Positions 34,168-46,295 of a DNA stretch of 64,000 nucleotides are shown piece after piece. This stretch comes from Thereva unica (taxonomy: Eukaryota; Arthropoda; Insecta; Diptera; Therevidae): the NCBI GenBank assembly GCA_949987705.1, contig OX465281.1:97868326-97932325 (forward strand). The letters are read 5' to 3'. The position numbers and the translations under genes were made by a program. The first letter of the stretch is position 1. Every line of letters starts with the position of its first letter. A model generated the notes under the pieces. The model did no database searches and had not been told where the DNA came from. It saw only the letters and a list, made by a program, of their open reading frames with translations.

Positions 34168-34860
34168 ATGGCGCAGAGTACGTTCGCGAGTGTTTTCGTT
34201 ATAGTTTTGTGGTAAAAAGTGGTAAAATATTGAAATTTATCGCTTTAAACCATACAAGGATTATCAGTGATTATTTCTTTAGTGATTTAATAAAAAAAAA
34301 TATAAAAAAATAGTGATTTAGTGTATTTTTGGTGTCTTAATTGTTGAGGTGATCAATTTATTTTACATTCGCGGTGTTTTTTTTCGTGTATATTAAGGGA
34401 AAATATGCTGAATATTTAATTAAAAGTGATTTTAAAGTCATTAATTAATTTATTTTGCAATTATTACTAAACATATAAGTACAGAAAAGTGCGAATGGAA
34501 AAGTGAATAAGAGAAGTGTTTTTCGGCACCTATATTTTTAATAATAATATCATAATATATGTATTTATCACTTTAAAATCACTTTTAATTCCATAACTAC
34601 ATAAAACATTAAATATTCAACATTTTTTTCGTAAATAAACATGAAAAACACCGAGAATGTGAAAAAAAAGTTGATCGCCTTAACAATTTGAACACTTAAA
34701 CACACTTAATCACCAAATTTGTTTTTTTTTTAATGAAATCACTAAAAAAACTATTCACTGATAAATCCAAGTGCAGTTAAAAGTGTTAAAATACAATATT
34801 TTATCACTTTTTACTGCAAAAATAAACAAAAAAATTCTGCGCGTACGGCTTCCGCGCCAT
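34168..34860. mobile_element. 690-bp foldback element with about 300-bp arms
   Basis: The two halves are inverted diverged copies: ATGGCGCAGAGTACG..GTAAAAAGTG at the left mirrors CACTTTTTAC..CGGCTTCCGCGCCAT at the right. Shared marks are TTATCAGTGA, TTAGTGATTT, GGTGTTTTT and GAATATTTAA. A half copy lies at 56866-57020 (downstream of the host gene). No coding capacity. Confidence 0.82.
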
Positions 34861-35157
34861 GTTACTCTGGTGTGCGGTGACTTTTGGGACTATTACCACC
34901 ACCACGAAAAATTCATCTACGAGGCCTGTAGTTGAGAGGGTCTTGCTATTATTAAACAATTTTTTGTATGTGTGTGGGTATCTTAAAAAGCGGTATACAC
35001 ATAGACAATCGACATTTATGTTAGCTTCTTCTTTATTTGCAAGAAATTGCCCAAAAGTCGTTTCTTTACTTGAATTTTTGACAAAATTATCCCCACCATT
35101 CAATTAAGTTTTTGCCCAACAAATTTTTGCAGGAAAAGTACTGGAACAAAGCTATTC

Positions 35158-35470
35158 TCGCGCCGCTCTCAAAATTCATGTCATATTCTAGCACGCCATC
35201 GCTGCTGTCTGTTACTGGACCTCGACTAAGGCTGGTCGTCCACTGGAAGCGTATTCGAGCGGCTTCGCGCTACGGCCATACATATGAGCGGCTACAAGCG
35301 GCTCATTTGTATGGCCGAAGCGCGAAGCCGCTCGAATACGCTTCCAGTGGACGACCAGCCTAAAAGTGCCCAGATATGTAAGTAAAATTTGGTCGAGCTA
35401 GAGCAACAGACAGCAGCGAATGTGTGCGAGAGGATGAAATGAATGCTAAGAGCGGCGCGGCGTCGGCATT
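35158..35470. mobile_element. Foldback with CGCCGCTCT arms split by a MITE
   Basis: The left arm (CGCGCCGCTCTCAAAATTCA ... CGCTGCTGTCTGTT, to about 35214) is mirrored after the MITE (AACAGACAGCAGCG ... AGAGCGGCGCG, from about 35403). The 131-bp MITE and some flanking bases form the loop. A partial direct repeat of the right arm, with GCGGCGTCTGCATTGCGA, continues to about 35560. Confidence 0.65.
35230..35360. mobile_element. 131-bp snap-back MITE, second copy, TAA target duplication
   Basis: It has the same length and sequence class as the element at 24500-24630: GGCTGGTCGTCCACTGGAAG and inverse, nearly identical arms. TAA lies on both sides (35227-35229, 35361-35363). Confidence 0.88.
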
Positions 35471-36053
35471 GCGAAAATATGAAATGAATGGGTGCGAGAA
35501 TATGCCATGGATTTTGAGAGCGGCGTCTGCATTGCGAGAATATAAAACGAATGCTGAGAGCAGCTTGTGCACAAAGTCTAGAAAAAGTCTTTCATCTTCA
35601 TATGGTTAATGAGTGAAAGGCGAACAGCTGCATGCACAAGTTTTTCAAATGACGATATCAGGCTATCAGAGAGAGAATGCAACATTTTTATACGCGCTGG
35701 AATACAACCATAAGTCGGAAAATTTTATGAGTTTCTATAGGGATAATGTTGATGTGTTTGTGCATATTTGCTCGTTTGTTTTGATGATTTCAATTTTGAC
35801 AGCTGATTCAATTATCTTTCCGTTTCTGTTCTGCATACTTTACCGTAAAGACAGAATCTGGCTTTGTCTCGCTGAATTCACGAAGTATGCGTTGAGTTTT
35901 GCTCAGCAGTGATGTTCATATATGTACGCACACAATCAACGGCCGGAAATTTTTGTATGAAGATGAAAGACTTGTTATTATTAGACTTTGCTTGTGCATT
36001 GCAACATTCAAACCCAATCCCTCCCACCAAGCGCGGGCTATTTTGCCTCGCAC
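35471..36053. other. Intronic stretch, no gene recognised
   Basis: Several short open frames occur but none resembles a known protein. The stretch includes the tail of the GAGCGGCG direct repeat and a symmetric pair of TATGAAGATGAAAGAC-type segments (CTTTCATCTTCATATG at 35588, ATGAAGATGAAAGAC at 35957), probably the ends of another small inverted-repeat element. Confidence 0.4.
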
Positions 36054-36814
36054 ACATAAGTCCAGTAAATAGGTACTTTTTCTTTGCGAAAAATACCGCA
36101 CGCGATTTTTTTTAAGAAATGTTTTTACATATTTTTATGAGCTTAATTAAACGCGTTTAATTCTATATCTCAGAAACTATGCGTCTTACGACAAAAATGT
36201 ATATAATCTTTTTTGTAGATAAATAAGTGATTTAACTTTTTGGTTCAGAATTTTTTTTTTGTAAAGTCAATATGTTCGAAGTTATAGTGCTTCAAACTTT
36301 ATACATTACTTTCTTTGCACTATATTTCGTTAACGGTTAGCCCGCCATAAAAAAGTCCTTCCTAAGACTTATAGAACACACGATTATCTATAATTTTTGC
36401 TTTTATCATTTTTAGAGAGGGCTAATTATGGTTGTTATAAAATTCCGTGGAAACATTTTTTTCTAGCATTTTTTTTTTTACTTTATACTTTAGCCGCAAT
36501 TCAGCGCCGATTGTTTCATATAGATACACATTAATGTTCATACATATAATTAGGAAATTTCGTTGGCGGACAAACCCTTTTCCACACCACCTTGGAGGTC
36601 GAGTTTTTGGCGCGTTTTTTATTGTGGTTTCCCCAGTAGGCCTAATCCACAAGAAAACGAAACAATGATGCTATAACATGTTATTTAGCCTCATATGTTT
36701 CGAAGATGTCGGTTGACAATCGGATAGACCAATGAAGCTGCCATCTAATGACTTGGCGTTGTCTTAGTCGAATGATATATCTGGGAGACTTGAAAACTCG
36801 CAAATGTTCTCATT

Positions 36815-38140
36815 TATTTCATTGTTTTCAAGGAGGTTTGGTCACATTTTCGCAATTTCCTCCACTGCAGTTAGAGCAAATTATAGTACATTTGAGACCG
36901 GCCTTGCGGCATCCACAGGAACCGCCACATTTTTCCTACATTTGCAGGATATTAATTTTAATAAATTTGCTGGTGCCGGAGAAATTGTCATTGGGACTAG
37001 TTGTAAGCCAAATCTTGTTCGCTTCCAGTCCCATTCCTCCGGGTCTTAATAATTATCAAGCCAAGTTTGCACTTGATGATATACTCGAAATGAGTGAAGT
37101 CTAGCAGCATCTTTAGTTGGAGGCAGAGCTGATAAGTTCACTTTGGTTTTTGTAGCCGATTTTCCAAAACATTTGAACCTTAGTGAATGCTTAAACAAAC
37201 GAATTTCCGGACGATTTTCCTTGTCGATTAACGCGAGCAACTCCGAAACTCTAAATTGACATTCCTCACTGTTCGTTATAAAGATACTAATAACTTGCAT
37301 CACCTCGGACAATTCTTTATTAGGACGACCTCTTTTCCCCCTGTAGATGGTGTGGTTTTCAAATCTCGCATACAGGAATGATGATACCTAGCACCTGTAG
37401 CTTTGGCATCAGAAACATTTACAATACGTTGCACAATGTCCAAACTAGGGTTGCCGCGAATGTCAGTTTTTGGATATTCGCGAATGCGAATGCGAATACG
37501 AATGTTGAAAACTAACAATGCGAATGCGAATGTCAGGGAGCCGATGTATAAAAAAAACTATTAAATTTCTATATTCCGTTTATTATTTATTAATAAAAAA
37601 AGCTATAATAATATTTCGGTTCATGGCCAAGTTCGGTTCATGGCCAAGTTCGTAAATTGCTAAGAAATTTTATGTTTACGCTTAATTTGAAAAATCAGCT
37701 TCTAAATTCAATTTATATGAATGCGATAATTCGTATTTAATCATTTTTTTGGATTTCCCAATGAATTTTTATTAATTTCCAATTAATTTTTTTTTGTATT
37801 TTCCCATTTCGACTAACTTACTTTTGAACTTTATGTGGGGCACGGTAGATTTAGGTGACATCTGTGGCCAAAAATGAACTAGAAGTTTAGTTTCTGCTAC
37901 CCATCCATTTCTGGTCATTTTCTCCATAAGAGTTTATACTCCTTGTATAGTCTCCATGTAAAATTCTATAGAAATACCATTTAGAAAGACATTCGCATTA
38001 CATTCGCATTGCTTGACGCGAATGCGAATGCGAATGCGGATGCGGATATACAATTATAATGCGAATATTCGCGAATGCGAATACGAATATTCGCGGCATC
38101 CCTGGTCCAAACTTCTTTTATCATTCCGATTCTGCAAACG
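36815..38140 (-). pseudogene. Cys-rich 'LPPT...CxC' protein, broken copy in element B
   Basis: Read on the minus strand, from high to low coordinates: VRLQNRNDKRSLDIVQRIV (split by a hAT insertion), SDAKATGARYHHSCMRDLK, SIFITNSEECQFRVSELLAL, then LPPTKDAARLHSFRVYHQVQ TWL, an in-frame stop, DPEEWDWKR, PAPANLLKLISCKC, a frameshift, and CGCRKAGLKCTIICSNC followed by SGGNCEN. The end resembles a Tesmin/TSO1-like CXC zinc-binding region. I know similar arrangements in uncharacterised invertebrate proteins but no function. The relative at 62963-63525 shares the PPT...H..RVY.Q.Q.WL and CxC parts. Confidence 0.72.
37446..38104. mobile_element. hAT MITE 'hAT-3' with GCGAAT subterminal repeats
   Basis: A 659-bp element with ends TAGGGTTGCCGCGAAT and, inverted, CAGGGATGCCGCGAAT. 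Exact 8-bp duplication GTCCAAAC (37438-37445, 38105-38112). Both ends are packed with GCGAATGCGAAT hexamers. It interrupts the Cys-rich gene of element B; no transposase was seen. Confidence 0.9.
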
Positions 38141-38991
38141 TACGCCAACGAAATTTCTTAATTAAATGTATGAACATTAGCTAAAGTATAGGAGTAAATG
38201 ATAAAAAAAATGTTTAAAGTAAAATTTCAACGGAATTTTATAACAAACATATTTGTTGGTATAACTTGTCATCGTACATAAATAGTTGACTAGATATATG
38301 CAAAAAACCATTTTTAATAAACTTTTGAGGTGTAATAAATCCATAAATATCAACTTTATAGAAAAAAGTAAAGGCAGCAAATGTGGGCAATGATGAGCTC
38401 AACACACGATATAATCAGTTTAAATGTAACGGGCAAAGAAAAAGATATTAGGAAATTATTTTTTACATTTTCCGACATTTAAGGCGCTATAACTCGTGAA
38501 ATATTAGCCCTATCCAAAAATGATAAAAGCAAAAATTATAGATAATCGTGTGTTCTACAGGTCTTAGGAAGGACCCTTTTATGGCGGGCTAACCGTTAAT
38601 GAAATATAGTGCAAAGAAAGTAATGTATAAAGTTTGAAGCACTATAACTCTGAACATATTGACTTTAAAAAAAAAAATTCTGAACAAAAAAGTTCAATTA
38701 CTTATTTATCTACAAAAAAGATTATATACTTTTTTGTCGTAAAACGCATAGTTTCTGAGATATAGAATTAAACGCGTTTCCCTTCATTGTATGTAAGTGA
38801 AGCAAAAGGGTGGGGATGACGCCATTTTGAATTTAAGCTCATAAAAATATGTAAAAAGATTTGGTAAAAAAATCGCGTGCGGTATTTTTCGCATTACGAA
38901 GGCCTTTTTTCGACCTATTTACTGGACTACATAAATTATACGCTGCTGTTTGTAAGTGGGGCTCAACCAAAAGTTTTTCCATGCTCTAGAC

Positions 38992-41158
38992 CAGTGATTC
39001 TCAACCTTTTTTTTTGTTGCGGCACACTTTTAACAATTTCAAAATTTTGGCGGCACACTAACAATACAATAAATTTAAAAGAATTTTACTTATAGACCGT
39101 CAGCTAGTGACAGATATAGGTGTCCCATTTTCTCATGCTAGCCTCGAAGAGGGTTGAAAGGTAGATCTATGTTGAGCTGGAAAAAGTCACGTATTTTTCG
39201 TAATAGAAATAAGAGGCGTATCTCTCCCATCCACATTTTCACGCCAAAATCTTTATAGGAATACTAACGATCAATGTTTTCACACTTTCGATGAGCTTGT
39301 GTTAGAAAATCGATTTATTATTACGCCCTTGTTTCCATCCCTTAGCCATCAATTACGCTCAAGCCTTCACTTTTCGGGAGCCAGTTTCCATTCAAAAACC
39401 ATGTGTAAACTATGCTAGCGTGAAAATATGGGCAGAATACGCCTCTTATTTCTGTTACGAAAAATACTTTACGTTATCCCCAGGAGCGGCACCTTAATGA
39501 GAACTCCATTTAGCGCAAATGAGGGGCATTCTGAAAGAGTTTCCGCAAAAATACCACTCAAAAAAAACCAGCGATACTGAAGTGAGGTATGCATTATCAG
39601 TTTTTTATAATGGCCCTAGTAGGCAAACCTTATTTCAAATTAAGTGGGGCGAAATCTGCCTTACATATTCAGAAAACGTTTTGAAACCCTTCAAAAAAAT
39701 ACCCCGGCTTCACCAACTGAGTTCAGTTCACATATAGTTTAAACATATTCAACTGAGGAAAAACAAACCTCAGTTCGCACAACGGGTCCCGAACTGAAGT
39801 TGAATGTAAAAACTCGCTCAAAAGCTGGTAATTAACTAGAATAGTGGAATGCCATTCTAGTGGCCTCGCGTATTTCTGATTTCGGGCGAATAAGCAACAA
39901 TTTGCACGAACTGAACATAAACTGGACTTTAGCCGGTGAAGCCACTTACGTGGATTGAACTGAACCTTATTTAACTAAGGTCGGTGAAGCCGGGTCAATA
40001 AGCTTTAGTTTAACTCATACAAAGCTTTAGTTTTTGTTGATGTATTGCTTCATGTTTCAGGCAATTATGTTGGTGGTGACCGGGAAGGGTATCATTTATC
40101 ATACTCAATAGACCGGTTCTGGTTCGATTACAAAGGCTAAGCAGCATTGGACGTAATTAGTACTCAGTTGGGACACTGTTTTTGTAAAACGATACTTGCT
40201 TTTAAAAATATAAAGTTTTCGACACAGACACAGTTATTATTCACATATCCACGCCGAACTTCTCAAACTTTTCGGAATCCCTTTTCCACTCGGAATCGAA
40301 GAGCAATGATTTTTTTCCGGGGGATCAAATGAGGCATTTCCGTAGGACGAGGCGCGAATGAGGAAAGGGATATGATACTCGGTGTGGGCCTTATAGGGCA
40401 ATCTACTCGGGTCCACATGGGGCGGTGGGGCTAGGCTCATAAGGGCCCCTCCTAAAATGCTAGTCGGACATAACCCCATAACCAAAGAATTTAAAGCCAG
40501 CTCGTAATTCAATTGCCGAATAATATTTTAACGCGTGCTCCCCACCTTCAATGATTATGCTCCGCCGCCCCTGTTCGCTAGCAGTTTTCCTCTTTTAATT
40601 TTCGCCGTACTGTTGTGGTCTTTGCTGCTCTTTGATGCTGCTTTTTCTAACGCTACATCTACTTCCTTTCGCTGCAGTTATTGACCTGCCTATGACGACT
40701 ATATCATCTGCATATGCCATTAGCTGAATAGACTTGTTTAGAATTGTCCCTCTAATTTCAATACGTTCCTACCGGACCGTTTTTGCTAATAATATGTTAA
40801 GTAGTAAGCAGGATAGAGAGTCTCCTTACCTGAGGCCTCTGTTCGCACCGAAAAATTGCTCCGTATTCTCATTTCGTTTATCATTCGATGAGGTTTTAGT
40901 TATTTGAATTAATTGGTCTGAAAAGTTCAGTTCCACCATTGCTTCGTAGATTTTTGAACGTAGCGCAAGATCATATTCTGTCTTAAACGCAATGAAAAAG
41001 TATTAAACTCTAAATATTAAACTCTTCCGTCTTTTCAATTACCTGTCTTACCGCAAATATGTGATCGGTTGTGGACTTTTGTTTCCTGAATTTGGCGGCA
41101 TACTTCAGGAGTTTGGCGGCACACAAAAGTGCCGCGGCACATTGGTTGAGAATCACTG
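38992..41158. mobile_element. hAT element 'hAT-4', CAGTGATTCTCAACC ends
   Basis: Ends CAGTGATTCTCAACC and inverse GGTTGAGAATCACTG, flanked by exact CTCTAGAC (38984-38991, 41159-41166). The CAGTG-TTCTCAACC end is a widespread hAT terminus (SPIN-like). GCGGCACAC repeats are subterminal. The interior holds an RTE scrap (40620-41000) and unassigned sequence with a GCCGGTGAAGCC/GAAGCCGGG segment near 39910-40000; no hAT transposase was found in 2.2 kb. Confidence 0.9.
40620..41000 (-). pseudogene. RTE reverse transcriptase fragment within hAT-4
   Basis: On the minus strand, with shifts: LRSKIYEAMVELNFSDQLI, ANRGLRGDSLSCLLL, then SIQLMAYADDIVVIGRSIT with the YADD active site. Order and wording fit the RTE clade. 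It is a fragment, interrupted by stops. An identical copy occurs at 45586-45966 in the second duplication unit. Confidence 0.8.
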
Positions 41159-41329
41159 CTCTAGACAGCTGCATAGGCACAAGTGGCCAGAAACGAGTGT
41201 GCAACAAAGTGCGCGTGTCGCCATCATTGCAACAAGTGTCCAGAAACGGGTGTGCAACAAAGTGCGCGTGTCGCGAATTCTTTGTTTTACCCCCAGCGAA
41301 AAAGTGCCAAACGCCCCTAAAGAAGTTAA

Positions 41330-41927
41330 CACTTCAAAAAACCCGAGGTTGAAAAGGAGGCAGGCCAGACCGTCCCCTTGTCGGAGTCTATTACAGATGT
41401 AGATTCGTCTGGACAATGTTCCGGTTACTTTTACTTGGGTTTTAACATTGGTCATGGTTACCTACACGGTCATATCAGCTTTTTGCCGAATTCTCTCATG
41501 TTTATGTAGATTTCTACTCTGTCTATGTTATCATAGGTGGCTTTAAAGCCTACGAAGACTTGTTGAATTGAATTTTGAATCTCTGTTTCCATCGCCTGTC
41601 TGTAGGTGAAAATCTGATCAGTTGTTGATTTGCCTGGGCTGAAGCCATACTGGTATTGGCCTAAAATGTTTCTAGCGTATGGGGCCGTCCTGTCTTGTAA
41701 GATAGCGGAGAATTATACGCGGTACTCAACAACGTTATACGGCGATAATGATTGCATGTTGTTGCTCCTTTTTTATGTATCGGAGGGAAGATTTTTCCAG
41801 GTATTTGTCATCGCTTACTGGTTCCATTCTTGCACACTTAATTCATGAATCGCTTGGTGTAGTGTAGGTCCTCCATATTTAACCAGCTCCGCGAGGATGC
41901 TGTCGGTAACCGAGGCCTTGTTGTTTT
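41330..41927 (-). pseudogene. RTE RT fragment cut by the duplication junction
   Basis: The minus strand reads KASVTDSILAELVKYGGPTL near 41890, YQYGFSPGKSTTDQIFTYRQ near 41640, then VKVTGTLSRRIYICNRLRQG and DGLACLLFNLGF. These are consecutive RTE fingers/palm blocks. The 5' side stops abruptly at 41927, where the duplication unit ends; the intact continuation is at 46894-47150. Confidence 0.8.
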
Positions 41928-41931
41928 GTTG

Positions 41932-43894
41932 TTTGCTGGTGCCGGAGAAATTGTCATTGGGACTAGTTGTAAGCCAAATCTTGTTCGCTTCCAGTCCCAT
42001 TCCTCCGGGTCTTAATAATTATCAAGCCAAGTTTGCACTTGATGATATACTCGAAATGAGTGAAGTCTAGCAGCATCTTTAGTTGGAGGCAGAGCTGATA
42101 AGTTCACTTTGGTTTTTGTAGCCGATTTTCCAAAACATTTGAACCTTAGTGAATGCTTAAACAAACGAATTTCCGGACGATTTTCCTTGTCGATTAACGC
42201 GAGCAACTCCGAAACTCTAAATTGACATTCCTCACTGTTCGTTATAAAGATACTAATAACTTGCATCACCTCGGACAATTCTTTATTAGGACGACCTCTT
42301 TTCCCCCTGTAGATGGTGTGGTTTTCAAATCTCGCATACAGGAATGATGATACCTAGCACCTGTAGCTTTGGCATCAGAAACATTTACAATACGTTGCAC
42401 AATGTCCAAACTAGGGTTGCCGCGAATGTCAGTTTTTGGATATTCGCGAATGCGAATGCGAATACGAATGTTGAAAACTAACAATGCGAATGCGAATGTC
42501 AGGGAGCCGATGTATAAAAAAAACTATTAAATTTCTATATTCCGTTTATTATTTATTAATAAAAAAAGCTATAATAATATTTCGGTTCATGGCCAAGTTC
42601 GGTTCATGGCCAAGTTCGTAAATTGCTAAGAAATTTTATGTTTACGCTTAATTTGAAAAATCAGCTTCTAAATTCAATTTATATGAATGCGATAATTCGT
42701 ATTTAATCATTTTTTTGGATTTCCCAATGAATTTTTATTAATTTCCAATTAATTTTTTTTTGTATTTTCCCATTTCGACTAACTTACTTTTGAACTTTAT
42801 GTGGGGCACGGTAGATTTAGGTGACATCTGTGGCCAAAAATGAACTAGAAGTTTAGTTTCTGCTACCCATCCATTTCTGGTCATTTTCTCCATAAGAGTT
42901 TATACTCCTTGTATAGTCTCCATGTAAAATTCTATAGAAATACCATTTAGAAAGACATTCGCATTACATTCGCATTGCTTGACGCGAATGCGAATGCGAA
43001 TGCGGATGCGGATATACAATTATAATGCGAATATTCGCGAATGCGAATACGAATATTCGCGGCATCCCTGGTCCAAACTTCTTTTATCATTCCGATTCTG
43101 CAAACGTACGCCAACGAAATTTCTTAATTAAATGTATGAACATTAGCTAAAGTATAGGAGTAAATGATAAAAAAAATGTTTAAAGTAAAATTTCAACGGA
43201 ATTTTATAACAAACATATTTGTTGGTATAACTTGTCATCGTACATAAATAGTTGACTAGATATATGCAAAAAACCATTTTTAATAAACTTTTGAGGTGTA
43301 ATAAATCCATAAATATCAACTTTATAGAAAAAAGTAAAGGCAGCAAATGTGGGCAATGATGAGCTCAACACACGATATAATCAGTTTAAATGTAACGGGC
43401 AAAGAAAAAGATATTAGGAAATTATTTTTTACATTTTCCGACATTTAAGGCGCTATAACTCGTGAAATATTAGCCCTATCCAAAAATGATAAAAGCAAAA
43501 ATTATAGATAATCGTGTGTTCTACAGGTCTTAGGAAGGACCCTTTTATGGCGGGCTAACCGTTAATGAAATATAGTGCAAAGAAAGTAATGTATAAAGTT
43601 TGAAGCACTATAACTCTGAACATATTGACTTTAAAAAAAAAAATTCTGAACAAAAAAGTTCAATTACTTATTTATCTACAAAAAAGATTATATACTTTTT
43701 TGTCGTAAAACGCATAGTTTCTGAGATATAGAATTAAACGCGTTTCCCTTCATTGTATGTAAGTGAAGCAAAAGGGTGGGGATGACGCCATTTTGAATTT
43801 AAGCTCATAAAAATATGTAAAAAGATTTGGTAAAAAAATCGCGTGCGGTATTTTTCGCATTACGAAGGCCTTTTTTCGACCTATTTACTGGACT
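41932..43894. mobile_element. Truncated second copy of element B (right part)
   Basis: It begins inside the Cys-rich pseudogene and extends through the right arm to the terminal GGACT at 43894, followed by ACATA. The left arm and the last Cys residues are absent because the duplication started within the gene. Confidence 0.9.
42412..43070. mobile_element. hAT-3, duplicated copy
   Basis: Same as 37446-38104, shifted by 4,966 bp, with GTCCAAAC on each side. Confidence 0.92.
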
Positions 43895-43957
43895 ACATAA
43901 ATTATACGCTGCTGTTTGTAAGTGGGGCTCAACCAAAAGTTTTTCCATGCTCTAGAC

Positions 43958-46124
43958 CAGTGATTCTCAACCTTTTTTTTTGTTGCGGCACACTTTTAAC
44001 AATTTCAAAATTTTGGCGGCACACTAACAATACAATAAATTTAAAAGAATTTTACTTATAGACCGTCAGCTAGTGACAGATATAGGTGTCCCATTTTCTC
44101 ATGCTAGCCTCGAAGAGGGTTGAAAGGTAGATCTATGTTGAGCTGGAAAAAGTCACGTATTTTTCGTAATAGAAATAAGAGGCGTATCTCTCCCATCCAC
44201 ATTTTCACGCCAAAATCTTTATAGGAATACTAACGATCAATGTTTTCACACTTTCGATGAGCTTGTGTTAGAAAATCGATTTATTATTACGCCCTTGTTT
44301 CCATCCCTTAGCCATCAATTACGCTCAAGCCTTCACTTTTCGGGAGCCAGTTTCCATTCAAAAACCATGTGTAAACTATGCTAGCGTGAAAATATGGGCA
44401 GAATACGCCTCTTATTTCTGTTACGAAAAATACTTTACGTTATCCCCAGGAGCGGCACCTTAATGAGAACTCCATTTAGCGCAAATGAGGGGCATTCTGA
44501 AAGAGTTTCCGCAAAAATACCACTCAAAAAAAACCAGCGATACTGAAGTGAGGTATGCATTATCAGTTTTTTATAATGGCCCTAGTAGGCAAACCTTATT
44601 TCAAATTAAGTGGGGCGAAATCTGCCTTACATATTCAGAAAACGTTTTGAAACCCTTCAAAAAAATACCCCGGCTTCACCAACTGAGTTCAGTTCACATA
44701 TAGTTTAAACATATTCAACTGAGGAAAAACAAACCTCAGTTCGCACAACGGGTCCCGAACTGAAGTTGAATGTAAAAACTCGCTCAAAAGCTGGTAATTA
44801 ACTAGAATAGTGGAATGCCATTCTAGTGGCCTCGCGTATTTCTGATTTCGGGCGAATAAGCAACAATTTGCACGAACTGAACATAAACTGGACTTTAGCC
44901 GGTGAAGCCACTTACGTGGATTGAACTGAACCTTATTTAACTAAGGTCGGTGAAGCCGGGTCAATAAGCTTTAGTTTAACTCATACAAAGCTTTAGTTTT
45001 TGTTGATGTATTGCTTCATGTTTCAGGCAATTATGTTGGTGGTGACCGGGAAGGGTATCATTTATCATACTCAATAGACCGGTTCTGGTTCGATTACAAA
45101 GGCTAAGCAGCATTGGACGTAATTAGTACTCAGTTGGGACACTGTTTTTGTAAAACGATACTTGCTTTTAAAAATATAAAGTTTTCGACACAGACACAGT
45201 TATTATTCACATATCCACGCCGAACTTCTCAAACTTTTCGGAATCCCTTTTCCACTCGGAATCGAAGAGCAATGATTTTTTTCCGGGGGATCAAATGAGG
45301 CATTTCCGTAGGACGAGGCGCGAATGAGGAAAGGGATATGATACTCGGTGTGGGCCTTATAGGGCAATCTACTCGGGTCCACATGGGGCGGTGGGGCTAG
45401 GCTCATAAGGGCCCCTCCTAAAATGCTAGTCGGACATAACCCCATAACCAAAGAATTTAAAGCCAGCTCGTAATTCAATTGCCGAATAATATTTTAACGC
45501 GTGCTCCTCACCTTCAATGATTATGCTCCGCCGCCCCTGTTCGCTAGCAGTTTTCCTCTTTTAATTTTCGCCGTACTGTTGTGGTCTTTGCTGCTCTTTG
45601 ATGCTGCTTTTTCTAACGCTACATCTACTTCCTTTCGCTGCAGTTATTGACCTGCCTATGACGACTATATCATCTGCATATGCCATTAGCTGAATAGACT
45701 TGTTTAGAATTGTCCCTCTAATTTCAATACGTTCCTACCGGACCGTTTTTGCTAATAATATGTTAAGTAGTAAGCAGGATAGAGAGTCTCCTTACCTGAG
45801 GCCTCTGTTCGCACCGAAAAATTGCTCCGTATTCTCATTTCGTTTATCATTCGATGAGGTTTTAGTTATTTGAATTAATTGGTCTGAAAAGTTCAGTTCC
45901 ACCATTGCTTCGTAGATTTTTGAACGTAGCGCAAGATCATATTCTGTCTTAAACGCAATGAAAAAGTATTAAACTCTAAATATTAAACTCTTCCGTCTTT
46001 TCAATTACCTGTCTTACCGCAAATATGTGATCGGTTGTGGACTTTTGTTTCCTGAATTTGGCGGCATACTTCAGGAGTTTGGCGGCACACAAAAGTGCCG
46101 CGGCACATTGGTTGAGAATCACTG
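43958..46124. mobile_element. hAT-4, duplicated copy
   Basis: Same as 38992-41158 with CTCTAGAC flanks. It holds the one base difference noticed between units (T at 45508) and the same RTE scrap (45586-45966). Confidence 0.92.
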
Positions 46125-46295
46125 CTCTAGACAGCTGCATAGGCACAAGTGGCCAGAAACGAGTGTGCAACAAAGTGCGCGTGTCGCCATCATTGCAACA
46201 AGTGTCCAGAAACGGGTGTGCAACAAAGTGCGCGTGTCGCGAATTCTTTGTTTTACCCCCAGCGAAAAAGTGCCAAACGCCCCTAAAGAAGTTAA

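Larger units (their letters stand above)
36059..38928. mobile_element. Long-TIR element 'B', AGTCCAGTAAATAGG family, carries Cys-rich gene
   Basis: Ends AGTCCAGTAAATAGG (36059) and inverse (to 38928), flanked by exact ACATA (36054-36058, 38929-38933), a 5-bp duplication. Arms run inward about 540 bp on the left and 800 bp on the right, matching element A (11558-14766) through blocks such as GTTAACGGTTAGCCCGCCAT and CAACGAAATTTC. Between them, antisense, is a broken gene for a cysteine-rich protein, itself split by a hAT element. No DDE transposase was found. Superfamily unassigned. Confidence 0.85.
36966..41927. repeat. Tandem duplication, unit 1 (4,962 bp)
   Basis: Each base here recurs 4,966 bp downstream in 41932-46893. 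Repeats begin at TTTGCTGGTGCCGG and end at GCCTTGTTGTTTT, with four extra bases GTTG between them (41928-41931). Spot checks found one difference (C at 40542, T at 45508). The left limit lies inside the Cys-rich pseudogene and the right limit inside an RTE pseudogene, so it is not a transposon unit. Confidence 0.95.

Noticed and set aside
35613..35912. 99-residue frame with a hydrophobic stretch as a possible membrane protein
   Set aside because: It is a single-exon frame without relatives, located among foldback repeats, with no promoter or splice evidence.
36748..37104. Plus-strand 118-residue frame at the start of the duplicated region
   Set aside because: It is the antisense shadow of the Cys-rich pseudogene.
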